A stretch of DNA of 64,000 nt, taken from Jonesia denitrificans DSM 20603 (lineage in GTDB: Bacteria; Actinomycetota; Actinomycetes; Actinomycetales; Cellulomonadaceae). Under the pieces are notes generated by a model. That model was not told the DNA's origin and searched no databases. It saw only the letters and a list, made by a program, of their open reading frames with translations. The translations under genes and the position numbers were made by a program. Of this stretch, positions 49,417 through 59,388 are shown one piece after another; within the stretch, counting starts at the first letter, position 1; every line of letters starts with the position of its first letter. The stretch lies in assembly GCF_000024065.1 (NCBI RefSeq), contig NC_013174.1:620001-684000 (forward strand), read 5' to 3'.

Positions 49417-50106
49417 ATGGCGATTCTCAGTATTGACACCTCCGCAGCTGTCAGCGCATCCCTCGTCTCGCCCCAGGGAGAAGAACTTGCCAGCGACACC
49501 GTGGCGCAAGAACGACGGCACGCGGAAGAACTGATGCCCCTCATCGTCCGGCTCCTCGACACAGCGCGCCTCACACCTGAGGACCTAACCGCCGTTGTCG
49601 CTGGTCGCGGTCCTGCACCTTTCACCGGATTGCGTGTTGGTTTGGTCACCGCCCACACGTTCGCGTTTGCACGCGACGTCCCGCTCTACGGGGTATGCTC
49701 ACTGGATGCAATCGCCGCAGACACAGCCCAGACCCTGGGACTGACCGCCGGTCAACGCATTGCAGCGCTCAGCGATGCACGCCGCAAAGAAGTGTATTGG
49801 GCGACCTACACCGTGACACCCCAAGGCACAATCACCCCCCTGGACGCACCGAGTGTCGCCTACCCCGCTGACCTTGCAGCCTCCGGCCAGCTCAACGAGT
49901 CTGTTGTGGTCGGTGCAGGTGCCCACCTTTACCGCGAGCAGCTGGGGATTGACACAATCGCCGATGCGCCCACCCGTCCCAGCACCACGACCCTGGCACG
50001 ATTGGCGCTTGCTCGCCTCAACGAGGACCAACCTGCCACGCCCCTCTACTTGCGCCGCCCTGATGCACAAGTGCCAGCGGAACGTAAGCGTGCGACCGCC
50101 TCATGA
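49417..50106 (+). CDS. tsaB: tRNA threonylcarbamoyladenosine biosynthesis protein TsaB
   Basis: TsaB is an ASKHA-fold partner that forms a heterodimer with TsaD. The 229-residue protein has the N-terminal ILSIDTSAAVSASLVS strand pair and the VAGRGPAPFTGLRVGL segment (about residues 62-77) used in dimerisation; it lacks TsaD's metal histidines, as expected. The ATG at 49417 is preceded by GGAGAAG. Its end overlaps rimI by four bases (ATGA). Confidence 0.94.
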   Translation: MAILSIDTSAAVSASLVSPQGEELASDTVAQERRHAEELMPLIVRLLDTARLTPEDLTAVVAGRGPAPFTGLRVGLVTAHTFAFARDVPLYGVCSLDAIAADTAQTLGLTAGQRIAALSDARRKEVYWATYTVTPQGTITPLDAPSVAYPADLAASGQLNESVVVGAGAHLYREQLGIDTIADAPTRPSTTTLARLALARLNEDQPATPLYLRRPDAQVPAERKRATAS

Positions 50107-50669
50107 CACACACCCACATCAACGACATTGTCACCGAACGTGGCGTGGTGCGGTTACGCCCCATGGCCAGCCGGGACCTCGATCGGATCATCGAACTTGA
50201 GGTGACACTCTTTGACGCCAGCGCGTGGAGTTACGGGGCATTTGCGCAAGAACTGGCCACCCACGGTCGCTGGTACATCGTCGCCGAACACGACGTCAAA
50301 GACGTTGCCGGTGGTGACACCGTCGTAGGGTATGCAGGTCTTTGGTTCGACGGTGACGTCGCCCAAATCATGACGATCGGAGTCGACCCCGCCGCCCAAG
50401 GACTCCACATCGGCGCAGCCCTCCTTGACGCACTCATCGACCGAGCCCGTCACCTTGGCGCACACGCTGTGCTCCTGGAGGTAGCCGTCACCAACGACCG
50501 TGCCATTGAGCTCTACACACGCCGAGGATTCCACACCATCACCACCCGGAAACGCTACTACCAACCCGGCAACATTGACGCCTACGTCATGCAACGTCCC
50601 CTCACCGACCACACCTCACACCCCGGGCCCGTGGGACGTGAAGCGATCACCATGGAGGATCCACAGTGA
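50103..50669 (+). CDS. rimI: Ribosomal protein S18-alanine N-acetyltransferase
   Basis: A GNAT-family acetyltransferase placed, as is usual, between tsaB and tsaD. The 188-residue protein shows the GNAT core: IMTIGVDPAAQGLHIGAAL (about residues 80-98, acetyl-CoA pyrophosphate loop) and AIELYTRRGFHTITTRKRYY (about 137-156). RimI acetylates the N-terminus of S18 in enteric bacteria; actinobacterial RimI may have wider N-terminal specificity. It overlaps both tsaB and the sulfurtransferase gene by four bases, indicating a single coupled operon. Confidence 0.92.
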   Translation: MTHTHINDIVTERGVVRLRPMASRDLDRIIELEVTLFDASAWSYGAFAQELATHGRWYIVAEHDVKDVAGGDTVVGYAGLWFDGDVAQIMTIGVDPAAQGLHIGAALLDALIDRARHLGAHAVLLEVAVTNDRAIELYTRRGFHTITTRKRYYQPGNIDAYVMQRPLTDHTSHPGPVGREAITMEDPQ

Positions 50670-51583
50670 CCACACCCCACCACCACACGCAACGCGCGCA
50701 CGTGTGGACAACCGTCAGCGACCTCCACACCCGCCTCAACTCACCACACCCACCGCGCATCCTCGACGTGCGGTGGCAACTCGGCCGCAACGACGGGCGC
50801 GAACGCTACGAAGCCGGGCACATCCCCGGAGCGCTCTACGCTGACCTCGACACCCAACTCGCGGCCCCCGCAAGCCCCGAAGCTGGACGCCACCCACTTC
50901 CCTCCCTACAAGCACTGACCGAATCAATCCGTGCGTGGGGCATCACCCCCGACATCCCCGTCGTGGTCTATGACACTGTCGGAGGAATGTCAGCAGCCCG
51001 CGCCTGGTGGCTCCTACGATGGGCAGGTCTCACTGACGTCACAATCCTGGACGGCGGACTCGACGCATGGACTAAGCAAGGCCACAGCCTCACCCAAGGA
51101 TTTGACACCGTTGACCCCACAACCATCACCCTGACCGGTGGACACATGCCCACCATCACCACCGACGACGCCGAACACTTCCCAGAACACGGCATTCTCC
51201 TGGACGCGCGTGCCCCTCACCGCTACAGCGGAGAAGAAGAACCCATCGACCCCCGCGCCGGACACATCCCCGGAGCGCTCAACACACCCACCGCCCACTT
51301 CATCGACGAGGCCGGGCACCTCAAACCCGCAGCCGACCTCACCGACATCCTCACTGATGCCGGAGTCATCGACCCCAGCCACGCCGACCTCGACACCGAC
51401 GGGCTTATCGCAAGCGCCGACCAACCACTGGCTGTGTACTGCGGGTCGGGAGTGACAGCCGCCCACGCAATCGCCGTGCTCGCCTCCCTCGGAATCGAAG
51501 CCGCACTCTACCCCGGGTCATGGTCGCAATGGTCACACGACCCGCACCGGCCCGTGGCGACCGGCAATCACACCGAACCCTAG
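50666..51583 (+). CDS. Sulfurtransferase (3-mercaptopyruvate type)
   Basis: A tandem rhodanese protein of 305 residues. The first domain (about 20-150) has [25 protein letters not shown] features and [14 protein letters not shown] in place of a cysteine loop, so it is the inactive half. The second domain (about 165-300) carries the active-site loop CGSGVTA near residue 259, the sequence seen in mercaptopyruvate sulfurtransferases. It overlaps rimI by four bases and precedes tsaD by 31, an unusual place inside the t6A gene set. Thiosulfate as the physiological donor cannot be excluded. Confidence 0.9.
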   Translation: MTTPHHHTQRAHVWTTVSDLHTRLNSPHPPRILDVRWQLGRNDGRERYEAGHIPGALYADLDTQLAAPASPEAGRHPLPSLQALTESIRAWGITPDIPVVVYDTVGGMSAARAWWLLRWAGLTDVTILDGGLDAWTKQGHSLTQGFDTVDPTTITLTGGHMPTITTDDAEHFPEHGILLDARAPHRYSGEEEPIDPRAGHIPGALNTPTAHFIDEAGHLKPAADLTDILTDAGVIDPSHADLDTDGLIASADQPLAVYCGSGVTAAHAIAVLASLGIEAALYPGSWSQWSHDPHRPVATGNHTEP

Positions 51584-51614
51584 CAACCAACCCCACCACC
51601 ACCGAGGTGCCCCT

Positions 51615-52658
51615 ATGACCAACCCACTCATCTTGGGTATTGAAACATCCTGTGACGAAACAGGCGTGGCACTCGTGCGCGGACACGAGCTCCTCTTCGA
51701 CGCGGTCGCCAGCTCAATGGATGAACACGCCCGGTTCGGCGGAATCATCCCCGAAGTGGCATCCCGCGCACACCTGGAAGCCATGATCCCCACCATCCGA
51801 CAGGCACTAGACGAAGCGCACGTTGATCTCACCGACGTCGACGCCGTCGCGGTCACCGCAGGACCCGGCCTCGTGGGACCACTCACCATCGGCGCATCGG
51901 CAGCCAAAGCGCTCGCAGTAGCGATCAACCGCCCCCTTTACGGCGTGAACCACGTTGTTGGTCACGCAGCGGTGGATCAACTTGTCCACGGCGCCTTCCC
52001 CGACCGGTTCCTCTCCCTGGTTGTTTCCGGTGGACACTCATCCTTATTGCTGGTCAATGACATCGCACGCGATGTGGAGGAACTGGGATCCACCCTGGAC
52101 GACGCCGCCGGTGAAGCCTTCGACAAAGTGGGCCGCCTGCTCGGGCTGCCCTACCCAGGCGGACCGCACATCGACAAACTTGCCCGAGAAGGTGACCCTC
52201 AGGCCATTCGCTTCCCTCGCGCATTAACCAAGGGTCGGGACAAGGAAAAACACCAAGACGATTTTTCTTTTTCCGGGCTGAAAACCTCTGTTGCGCGGTG
52301 GGTAGAAGCACGCCATGACCAAGGACTGGAGATCCCCCTTAACGATGTGGCTGCCTCGTTTGCAGACGCTGTCGCTGACGTTCTCACCGCGAAGACACTG
52401 GCGGCCTGCCAACGGCACGATGTGGATACCCTCGTCATTGGTGGTGGTTTCTCTGCGAACTCGCAACTGCGCGATATGGCGGCCGAGCGGTGCGCTGAAG
52501 CGGGAATAACTTTGCGGATCCCACCGATCCGGTATTGCACCGACAACGGCGCGATGATTGCGGCACTCGGAGCGAACATGGTGGCCGCGAACGTGGCGCC
52601 ATCAGCACTCGACATTCCCGTGGACTCCTCCATGCCACTGACAGTCACACACGTCTAA
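51615..52658 (+). CDS. tsaD: tRNA N6-adenosine threonylcarbamoyltransferase TsaD
   Basis: TsaD transfers the threonylcarbamoyl group onto A37 of tRNA. The 347-residue protein begins [16 protein letters not shown], has the metal ligands His113 and His117 in [11 protein letters not shown] and the [12 protein letters not shown] segment (about 137-148), and the C-terminal [15 protein letters not shown] (about 300-314), where Asp completes the site. GAGGTGC precedes the ATG. TsaC is not in this window. The gene converges on the glutamate-cysteine ligase gene with 21 bases between. Confidence 0.96.
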   Translation: MTNPLILGIETSCDETGVALVRGHELLFDAVASSMDEHARFGGIIPEVASRAHLEAMIPTIRQALDEAHVDLTDVDAVAVTAGPGLVGPLTIGASAAKALAVAINRPLYGVNHVVGHAAVDQLVHGAFPDRFLSLVVSGGHSSLLLVNDIARDVEELGSTLDDAAGEAFDKVGRLLGLPYPGGPHIDKLAREGDPQAIRFPRALTKGRDKEKHQDDFSFSGLKTSVARWVEARHDQGLEIPLNDVAASFADAVADVLTAKTLAACQRHDVDTLVIGGGFSANSQLRDMAAERCAEAGITLRIPPIRYCTDNGAMIAALGANMVAANVAPSALDIPVDSSMPLTVTHV

Positions 52659-52679
52659 CGGGTGTATGAGTGGGGCAGG

Positions 52680-53819
52680 CTACAACGGTTTGCCGGCCCG
52701 CATCTCGCGGACAAGATGATCCACCACCGCCCCCAGGTCACCACCATGGCGGCGAGCAACGGCGCGCTGACGTTGGTAGGACGCACCTTTACGCATCATC
52801 GTGTCGATGTGTTGAAGTTGGTCAAGGCAGCCGAGGCGTTCTGCTGTTGGTTCAAGCATCGTCATGAGGCGAGGAAGATCGTTGGTGACGAGTTCTTCGT
52901 CGCCCTGCGCATTGAGAATAAGGATGGCATCCATTCCGTACCGTGCTGAGCGCCATTTGTTTTCTTGAATGAACCACGGTTGCATGGTGGGCAACGGTTT
53001 GCCTTCATCGAGCAGGGAGGAAAAGTGTTCTACCAAGCATTGGGTGAGGGCTGCTAGGGCAAGGACTTCAGTGAGGTTGGAGCACCCGTCGGCAATCCGG
53101 GTTTCAATGGTTCCGTACCGGGGGGAAGGGCGTAAATCCCAGCGAACCTCATCAAACTGGTCGATCACTCCAACCTTCAGCATGTCATCAACATAGGCTT
53201 CCAGTTGACCCCAGTCGTCAAACTGAAACGGAAGCCCTGCGGTCGGCAATTGTTGAAACATCAGCGCACGGTTGGACGCATAGGATGTGTCTTTCCCGCC
53301 CCAGAACGGGGAACTGGCAGACAGAGATTGCATGTGCCCGAAGTAGGTCATCATCGCCCGCATGATCGGCAGAACCTTGCGGTGGTCTTCAATGCCGACA
53401 TGGACATGAATCCCGTAAATGAGCATTTGTCGGCCCCACCATTGGGTGCGGTCGATGAGGGTGGCATACCGTTGTTTGTCGGTGACTTTCTGGTTTGACC
53501 ACCGGGCAAAGGGGTGGGTTCCAGCGCACATCAATTCCACTCGCAAAGGGTCGGTAATGCCTCGTAACTGCTCGATCGACAATGCGAGATCATCTCCGGC
53601 TTCCTTGACCGTGCGGCACACTCCGGTGACAATTTCCACGGTGTTGAGAAGGAGTTCTTGACGAATGTGGGGGTGTTGCCCGCCGCCTTCCGGGGTGACT
53701 GCGTCCAGAATTGTTTGTGCGACTTGTCGCAGGTCGCCGGAGTCCTTATCCACTAAGGCGAGCTCCCACTCAATGCCGATGGTGGAGCGCTCGGAACGCT
53801 GAAACTCAATAGTGGACAT
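52680..53819 (-). CDS. YbdK-type carboxylate-amine ligase (glutamate-cysteine ligase family 2)
   Basis: The 379-residue protein belongs to the GCS2 family. It has the ATP-grasp-unrelated glutamine synthetase-like fold signature STIGIEWELALVDKD (about residues 12-26), GIHVHVGIEDH (about 135-145) with paired histidines, and YGTIETRIADG (about 235-245). Members have weak glutamate-cysteine ligase activity; in mycothiol-making actinobacteria some relatives instead serve ergothioneine or unknown ligations. The ATG is preceded by GGGAGAAACC. It is 9 bases downstream of the methyltransferase gene, so the two are likely cotranscribed. Confidence 0.9.
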   Translation of the reverse strand: MSTIEFQRSERSTIGIEWELALVDKDSGDLRQVAQTILDAVTPEGGGQHPHIRQELLLNTVEIVTGVCRTVKEAGDDLALSIEQLRGITDPLRVELMCAGTHPFARWSNQKVTDKQRYATLIDRTQWWGRQMLIYGIHVHVGIEDHRKVLPIMRAMMTYFGHMQSLSASSPFWGGKDTSYASNRALMFQQLPTAGLPFQFDDWGQLEAYVDDMLKVGVIDQFDEVRWDLRPSPRYGTIETRIADGCSNLTEVLALAALTQCLVEHFSSLLDEGKPLPTMQPWFIQENKWRSARYGMDAILILNAQGDEELVTNDLPRLMTMLEPTAERLGCLDQLQHIDTMMRKGASYQRQRAVARRHGGDLGAVVDHLVREMRAGKPL

Positions 53820-53828
53820 GGTTTCTCC

Positions 53829-55031
53829 CTACAGTGGGTGCCCAATCATGGCGATGCGACTGTCCTTCACCCGAGTGAGAATGACGGTGGCCCGGTTGGG
53901 GCCAGCCAAACCCAGTTGGGGGCGGAGTTTTTCGGGTGTGATGTCGACGCCACGTTTTTTGATCTCTACCGACCCCACTTTACGTTCCCGCAAGTAGCCG
54001 CGCAGGTTTTTCACTGTGTAAGGAAGCACATCGGTGATCTGGTAGGCCCGCCCGAGGCGGACGCCGTCGGCCAGCGGGATATGGTCGCTGTCGGTGGTGA
54101 GATAGGCGATGTGTGGGTCAAGTAATTGCGCGCCGATGCGTTGGGCAAGGTCAGCGACGAGACCTGCGCGGATGAGGGCGCCGTCTGGTTCGATGAGGGT
54201 GGTGCCGTAGTGGCCAGGGGCGGCAATTTCTGGTTCGGTGTTGCTGGGGTGTGCGGTGAAGGTGTGATGGTGTCCTTCTGCATTGATGAGGAGGGCCGTG
54301 TGGCCACGATGCTGGGCTAGTGGCCCGAACCAGATGCCCGCTTCGACGACCTCGCCGCTGACTGAAACCCATTGCGCTTCGGTGTCGGCGGGGATGTCCT
54401 CGTGGTTGATGCCAGGCCCCACTTTGACGCCTAACGCTCCGTTGACGCGGGCAGCGAGGTCCCATACTGCAGGAAGTGGGGGGTGGTGTGCTGCGGGATC
54501 AAAGAGGCGTTTGCCCTGCTGGCGGCGTGCAGGGTCGGCGTAGATCCCGGCGACGGGTGCACCGGAGGTGACATAGTCAAGACCATCACCGTGTGTCACA
54601 TGGACCTCGGGGAAAGGACGCACGTTGTGTGCGGCGATGAGCGCGGTCGTGTGGTCCTTTTCCACTGCGTGGACATGGAGCCCGCTGGCTCCAAAGGCGA
54701 GAGAGTCCGCTCCGATTCCGGCGGTGATGTCTGCCATGATGGTGATGCCGGCGTTGGTGAAGCGCCGGGCGTGGTGTACGGCGACTGAGAGCCGGGTGGC
54801 TTGTTCTAGGCCGTCACGGGTGAAGAGCATCCGTTCGGCGAACGGTCCAAACTTTGTGGTGGCTTGTGCGCGCAGTTGTGCTTGGGTGAAGGCCAGTGCG
54901 ATGAGGTCAGGATGGTAACCCTGATTGCGCAGTGACTGAGTGAGGGGCAGGATCCGGTCGGGGGAATAGGGGGTGACGTGGGCGAGTAGTTCTTCGCCTT
55001 CAGGGGTCATGAGTTCTTCGATGAGCGGCAC
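53829..55031 (-). CDS. Class I SAM-dependent methyltransferase with THUMP-like domain
   Basis: The 400-residue protein has a Rossmann methyltransferase core: the glycine motif DITAGIGADSLAFG (about 92-105), acidic end of strand 2 in HAVEKDHTTA, and a DPARR segment (about 157-161) in the place of a catalytic DPPY. The C-terminal part (about 300-400) resembles the THUMP-like domain (ITDVLPYTVKNLRGYLRERK). Likely an RNA methyltransferase; the target is unknown. The GTG at 55031 has GAGGA 8 bases upstream and is preferred over ATG 55073, which lies inside the groES CIRCE element. Confidence 0.85.
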   Translation of the reverse strand: MPLIEELMTPEGEELLAHVTPYSPDRILPLTQSLRNQGYHPDLIALAFTQAQLRAQATTKFGPFAERMLFTRDGLEQATRLSVAVHHARRFTNAGITIMADITAGIGADSLAFGASGLHVHAVEKDHTTALIAAHNVRPFPEVHVTHGDGLDYVTSGAPVAGIYADPARRQQGKRLFDPAAHHPPLPAVWDLAARVNGALGVKVGPGINHEDIPADTEAQWVSVSGEVVEAGIWFGPLAQHRGHTALLINAEGHHHTFTAHPSNTEPEIAAPGHYGTTLIEPDGALIRAGLVADLAQRIGAQLLDPHIAYLTTDSDHIPLADGVRLGRAYQITDVLPYTVKNLRGYLRERKVGSVEIKKRGVDITPEKLRPQLGLAGPNRATVILTRVKDSRIAMIGHPL

Positions 55032-55066
55032 CTGTCCATCCTCACATGTTTTCTTTATCCCCTGCA

Positions 55067-55093
55067 TTGGCACTCGCCTTGACCGAGTGCTAA
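55067..55093 (+). promoter_or_regulatory. CIRCE operator (HrcA binding site)
   Basis: TTGGCACTC (55067-55075), 9 bases, GAGTGCTAA (55085-55093): the consensus CIRCE repeat TTAGCACTC-N9-GAGTGCTAA with one changed base in the left arm. HrcA represses chaperonin genes through this site. It lies 120 bases before groES and overlaps the promoter's -35 region. hrcA itself is not in the window. Confidence 0.93.
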
Positions 55094-55107
55094 TCGGGCC
55101 CTACATT
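55079..55107 (+). promoter_or_regulatory. groES: groES promoter
   Basis: TTGACC (55079-55084) and TACATT (55102-55107) are separated by exactly 17 bases, an almost ideal vegetative promoter. The CIRCE operator covers the -35 hexamer, so HrcA binding would block RNA polymerase. The leader would be about 100 bases long. Confidence 0.75.
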
Positions 55108-55212
55108 AGACAGTGGAGCAGTTCTCTAGAGGCACCGGCCCCCGCGACGGCGGTGTGCTAGTGACTGCGCTGACAAACTAACCAGTCAACTCAACGCGAA
55201 AGGGTGGTCCGC

Positions 55213-55506
55213 GTGTCGGTCTCCATCAAGCCGCTCGAGGACCGGATTGTGGTCAAGGCTCTTGAAGCTGAAACCACGTTGCCTTCCGGTCTTGTTATCC
55301 CAGACACTGCAAAGGAAAAGCCTCAGGAAGGTGAAGTTCTTGCAGTAGGTCCTGGTCGCATCGATGACAAAGGCAACCGCATTCCGGTTGATGTCAACGT
55401 TGGCGACAAGGTCATTTACTCCAAGTACGGCGGAACTGAGATCAAGTACGCTGGCGAGGAATACCTGATTCTTTCTGCTCGCGACGTGCTCGCGATCGTC
55501 GGCTGA
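55213..55506 (+). CDS. groES: Co-chaperonin GroES
   Basis: GroES caps the GroEL folding chamber. The 97-residue protein starts [14 protein letters not shown], has the mobile loop [16 protein letters not shown] (about 20-35) and ends [20 protein letters not shown]. The GTG at 55213 is chosen because it gives the family N-terminus and follows GAAAGG; the GTG at 55204 would add three residues. CIRCE and a promoter precede it. No groEL gene follows: a terminator comes 16 bases later and whiB is next, so GroEL must be encoded elsewhere. Confidence 0.95.
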   Translation: MSVSIKPLEDRIVVKALEAETTLPSGLVIPDTAKEKPQEGEVLAVGPGRIDDKGNRIPVDVNVGDKVIYSKYGGTEIKYAGEEYLILSARDVLAIVG

Positions 55507-55522
55507 TTCTTCTTCGCTGACA

Positions 55523-55570
55523 AAAAACTCGGTGATCGACGCCCTGGACTGCGTCGATCACCGAGTTTTT
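55523..55570. terminator. Bidirectional terminator after groES
   Basis: A 20-bp stem (55523-55542 with 55551-55570) with A-tract and T-tract ends closes the 8-base loop CCTGGACT. Both strands have the form of an intrinsic terminator, fitting the convergent groES and whiB genes. Confidence 0.9.
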
Positions 55571-55608
55571 CTTGTCTCTGTGGTGTTTGCCGCACCACAG
55601 GTGTGAAA

Positions 55609-55656
55609 CGTGCGGGGGTGGGACGCCCTGGACTGCGTCCCGACCTCTGCCGCACG
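55609..55656. repeat. Second hairpin with the same loop, between groES and whiB
   Basis: GGGACGC (55620-55626) pairs with GCGTCCC (55635-55641) around the same loop CCTGGACT found in the groES terminator; the shared core GACGCCCTGGACTGCGTC occurs at 55538-55555 and 55622-55639. An outer stem, CGTGCGG (55609-55615) with CCGCACG (55650-55656), encloses it. It starts 7 bases beyond the whiB stop and probably is its terminator. Confidence 0.7.
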
Positions 55657-55662
55657 ACGGCG

Positions 55663-55971
55663 TTAGGCGATGCGGGTGACTTCTGCGGCCTGCCGGTCCC
55701 GTTCCGCGAGAATTGCGTGGCGCTCATCCTCTGAGAGGCCACCCCACACACCGTAGGGTTCACGCACTTTCAGGGACTGCTCGCGGCACTCCATCATGAC
55801 GGGGCATGTTGCGCAAATTGCTTTGGCCTTTTCTGCCCGACGACGGCGCGAGGATCCACGTTCGCCTTCGGGGTGGAAGAAGAGGGTGTCTTCGACGTCG
55901 CGGCATGCGCCTTGGTACTGCCATTCCCAGAGTTCCATGACTGGCCCTGGCAGACGTGAGACATCCGTCAT
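55663..55971 (-). CDS. WhiB-family iron-sulfur transcriptional regulator, WhiB3-like
   Basis: A 102-residue WhiB protein that should bind a [4Fe-4S] cluster and act with the principal sigma factor. The four cluster cysteines are Cys23, Cys53, Cys56 and Cys62 (GAC, then CATC and ECR), and the beta-turn motif GVWGG is at 74-78. The FFHPEGERG and EPYGVWGGLSEDER blocks, and synteny with groES and guaB, resemble mycobacterial WhiB3; subgroup naming is inferred. A strong GAAGGGAG site precedes the ATG. It is divergent from the MerR-type gene across 597 bases. Confidence 0.92.
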   Translation of the reverse strand: MTDVSRLPGPVMELWEWQYQGACRDVEDTLFFHPEGERGSSRRRRAEKAKAICATCPVMMECREQSLKVREPYGVWGGLSEDERHAILAERDRQAAEVTRIA

Positions 55972-56568
55972 CGTGTGCTCCCTTCGATGGTCCCACCGTT
56001 GTGGTGAGGATCACGTGTTATTTCGCGCTTGATGCATCCACCGTATATCGATTCGACAGTTGTTCAAAAGTGATTCGTGCGGGTGAAAAGTTGTTCGCGT
56101 CACGATGGGGGACGTTTTACCTATGAATTTTGGCGAAAATGAGCGCATCTCAGGCAGTTTTGGGGACTGCTATCCATGAAAGGGGGTTGTCAGACGCGAT
56201 TCGACACGTTCTTTCCCTCGACTCTGAGCATGTGTGCGCCGATAGAGATCGCGAGGGTGATCAATAGGGCCGTAGAAAACGACTCTGTTCACCGAGCATC
56301 CTCAAAGAGACAACAATCTGAACAATATGTGAACTGGTTAGTGGGGCCGTCTGGGTGCCATCGTCGTCAGATGAATCGGTTTTGACGCGTTTCTCGACAT
56401 GCGAAGAGAGGTGAGCTTCGGCATGATGGAGTTCTAGAACAGACCAAGAGACAGCCACGTAACGTCCGAGACACAACGTGCACAGAGCTGCACTTAACGC
56501 AGCCACGGTGCCGAACAACCCTCATCGCACGGCCCACACCGCATCGATGAAGGGGCGAGGGGGACATC
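55972..56568. other. whiB to merR-type gene divergent intergenic region (597 bases)
   Basis: It must hold promoters for whiB (minus) and the MerR-type gene (plus). I find no convincing gene: a 69-codon frame at 56176-56385 lacks a ribosome binding site and family resemblance. The part near 55990-56150 is noticeably richer in A and T than the surroundings, as expected of promoter DNA. I did not identify specific operators. Confidence 0.5.
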
Positions 56569-57768
56569 ATGGGAGCGAGGAATCCACGGGTGACGCGACA
56601 GCACAATCCGGCACTCAGTGTTGCGGCAGTGGCCCAACGACTCGGAGTGGCGCCATCAACTTTACGGACCTGGGACCGCCGCTACGGCCTCGGCCCATCT
56701 GCCCACTCCTTGGGATCGCACCGACGCTACAGCGCACAAGATGTAGCGCGGCTCATGGTGATGCGAACCTGGGTCCTCAAGGGAGCATCGGGAAGCGAGG
56801 CGGCACAAGCCGCCCAGGAACTTAACGCAGACGAACTTGACTACGTGACAGTCGAACGCGACCTCGATGACGCGCTTAGCCAATCAGGACTCAAACCCAC
56901 ACGGCTGACTGACACCCCAAGTGGCCCCAGTGCTTCCTCCCTACCATCAGCGTCCTCGAGTGACCCAGCGCCTTCCCAATCCGCCACACCACAAGATGCG
57001 CCGGAAGCCAGGAACACCGGTGCATCGATCTCCCGTCTGCGCGTTGCGCGCTCTGCACCAGAAACACCCCACCAACTTAGCTACCCAGAACGGTGCACGG
57101 AACTGGTCAAAGAGGCCCTGCAAGACAACGAGCTCGCCTGCACCACCCTGCTCCAAGTCGACCCCGATGACAACGTGATCGCATGGTGGAAACAACTAGT
57201 CCGGCCTGCTCTTGACCGCCTTGCCAGCCACACTGTCCTTGCTCGACCCGGACAAAATCCTCACCTCCTCGTGGGGAACCTCGCCCTGTCACAACTGCGA
57301 CGGTTCACCAGAGCCCTGGACGCGCGTAACCCCCAAGGGTCGCGACCACACCCGTCGCGCCTGCGCAATATTGTGCTCGTCTTCGCACCCCCCAACGACA
57401 CTCTTGCATTGCCCGCACACGTCCTCACCGCAGCGCTCCTTGCGAACAACCACAACGCTCACATCATCATTGGGCCAGAAAACGAACACCGGGTGACCGA
57501 ACTTGTCACCATGGTGCGCCCTGCCGCCGTGGTCTTCGTCTCCACTCACCGGGCCCCTGACCTGTCTGTCATTCGCACACTCGTCGACGTCCACCCCGAC
57601 CTGCCCACCTTCCTCGGGCTAGGGCCGGACATCGACCTCGGCGAACTCATCTCCCGGCCCCACGTATCCCGGATCCGGTCATTCACCGCGCTCTTCCACG
57701 AAGTTGCCGCCGCAGCCGGTAATCGAGCAAGCGCCCCCGACTACTGGAACGACAACAGCACACAGTGA
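56569..57768 (+). CDS. MerR-family transcriptional regulator with B12-binding-like C-terminal domain
   Basis: The 399-residue protein has an N-terminal MerR winged helix (about 16-85; RLGVAPSTLRTWDRRYG, SHRRYSAQDVARL). A Ser/Pro/Ala-rich linker (about 110-165) leads to a four-helix plus Rossmann region (about 175-385) resembling cobalamin-binding domains of CarH-like photoreceptors. The typical E/D-x-H-x-x-G cobalamin loop is replaced by DTLALP (about 285-290) and the W-x9-EH motif is absent, so B12 binding looks unlikely. Ligand and targets are unknown. It starts with ATG after GGGGGACATC and precedes guaB by 101 bases. Confidence 0.85.
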   Translation: MGARNPRVTRQHNPALSVAAVAQRLGVAPSTLRTWDRRYGLGPSAHSLGSHRRYSAQDVARLMVMRTWVLKGASGSEAAQAAQELNADELDYVTVERDLDDALSQSGLKPTRLTDTPSGPSASSLPSASSSDPAPSQSATPQDAPEARNTGASISRLRVARSAPETPHQLSYPERCTELVKEALQDNELACTTLLQVDPDDNVIAWWKQLVRPALDRLASHTVLARPGQNPHLLVGNLALSQLRRFTRALDARNPQGSRPHPSRLRNIVLVFAPPNDTLALPAHVLTAALLANNHNAHIIIGPENEHRVTELVTMVRPAAVVFVSTHRAPDLSVIRTLVDVHPDLPTFLGLGPDIDLGELISRPHVSRIRSFTALFHEVAAAAGNRASAPDYWNDNSTQ

Positions 57769-57860
57769 ATAACACAGAAGGTGCCACCGTGAAGAACACC
57801 ACCGTGGCACTAGTCTCACTGTGAGCGCTAGGCTGCCAGAAACCCCAGTCGGCCACGTAG

Positions 57861-59384
<1,524 letters not shown>

Positions 59385-59388
59385 CCAC

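Noticed and set aside
56176-56385. A 69-codon plus-strand frame in the whiB-merR gap.
   Set aside because: No ribosome binding site, no likeness to a known family, and it is in promoter-type DNA.
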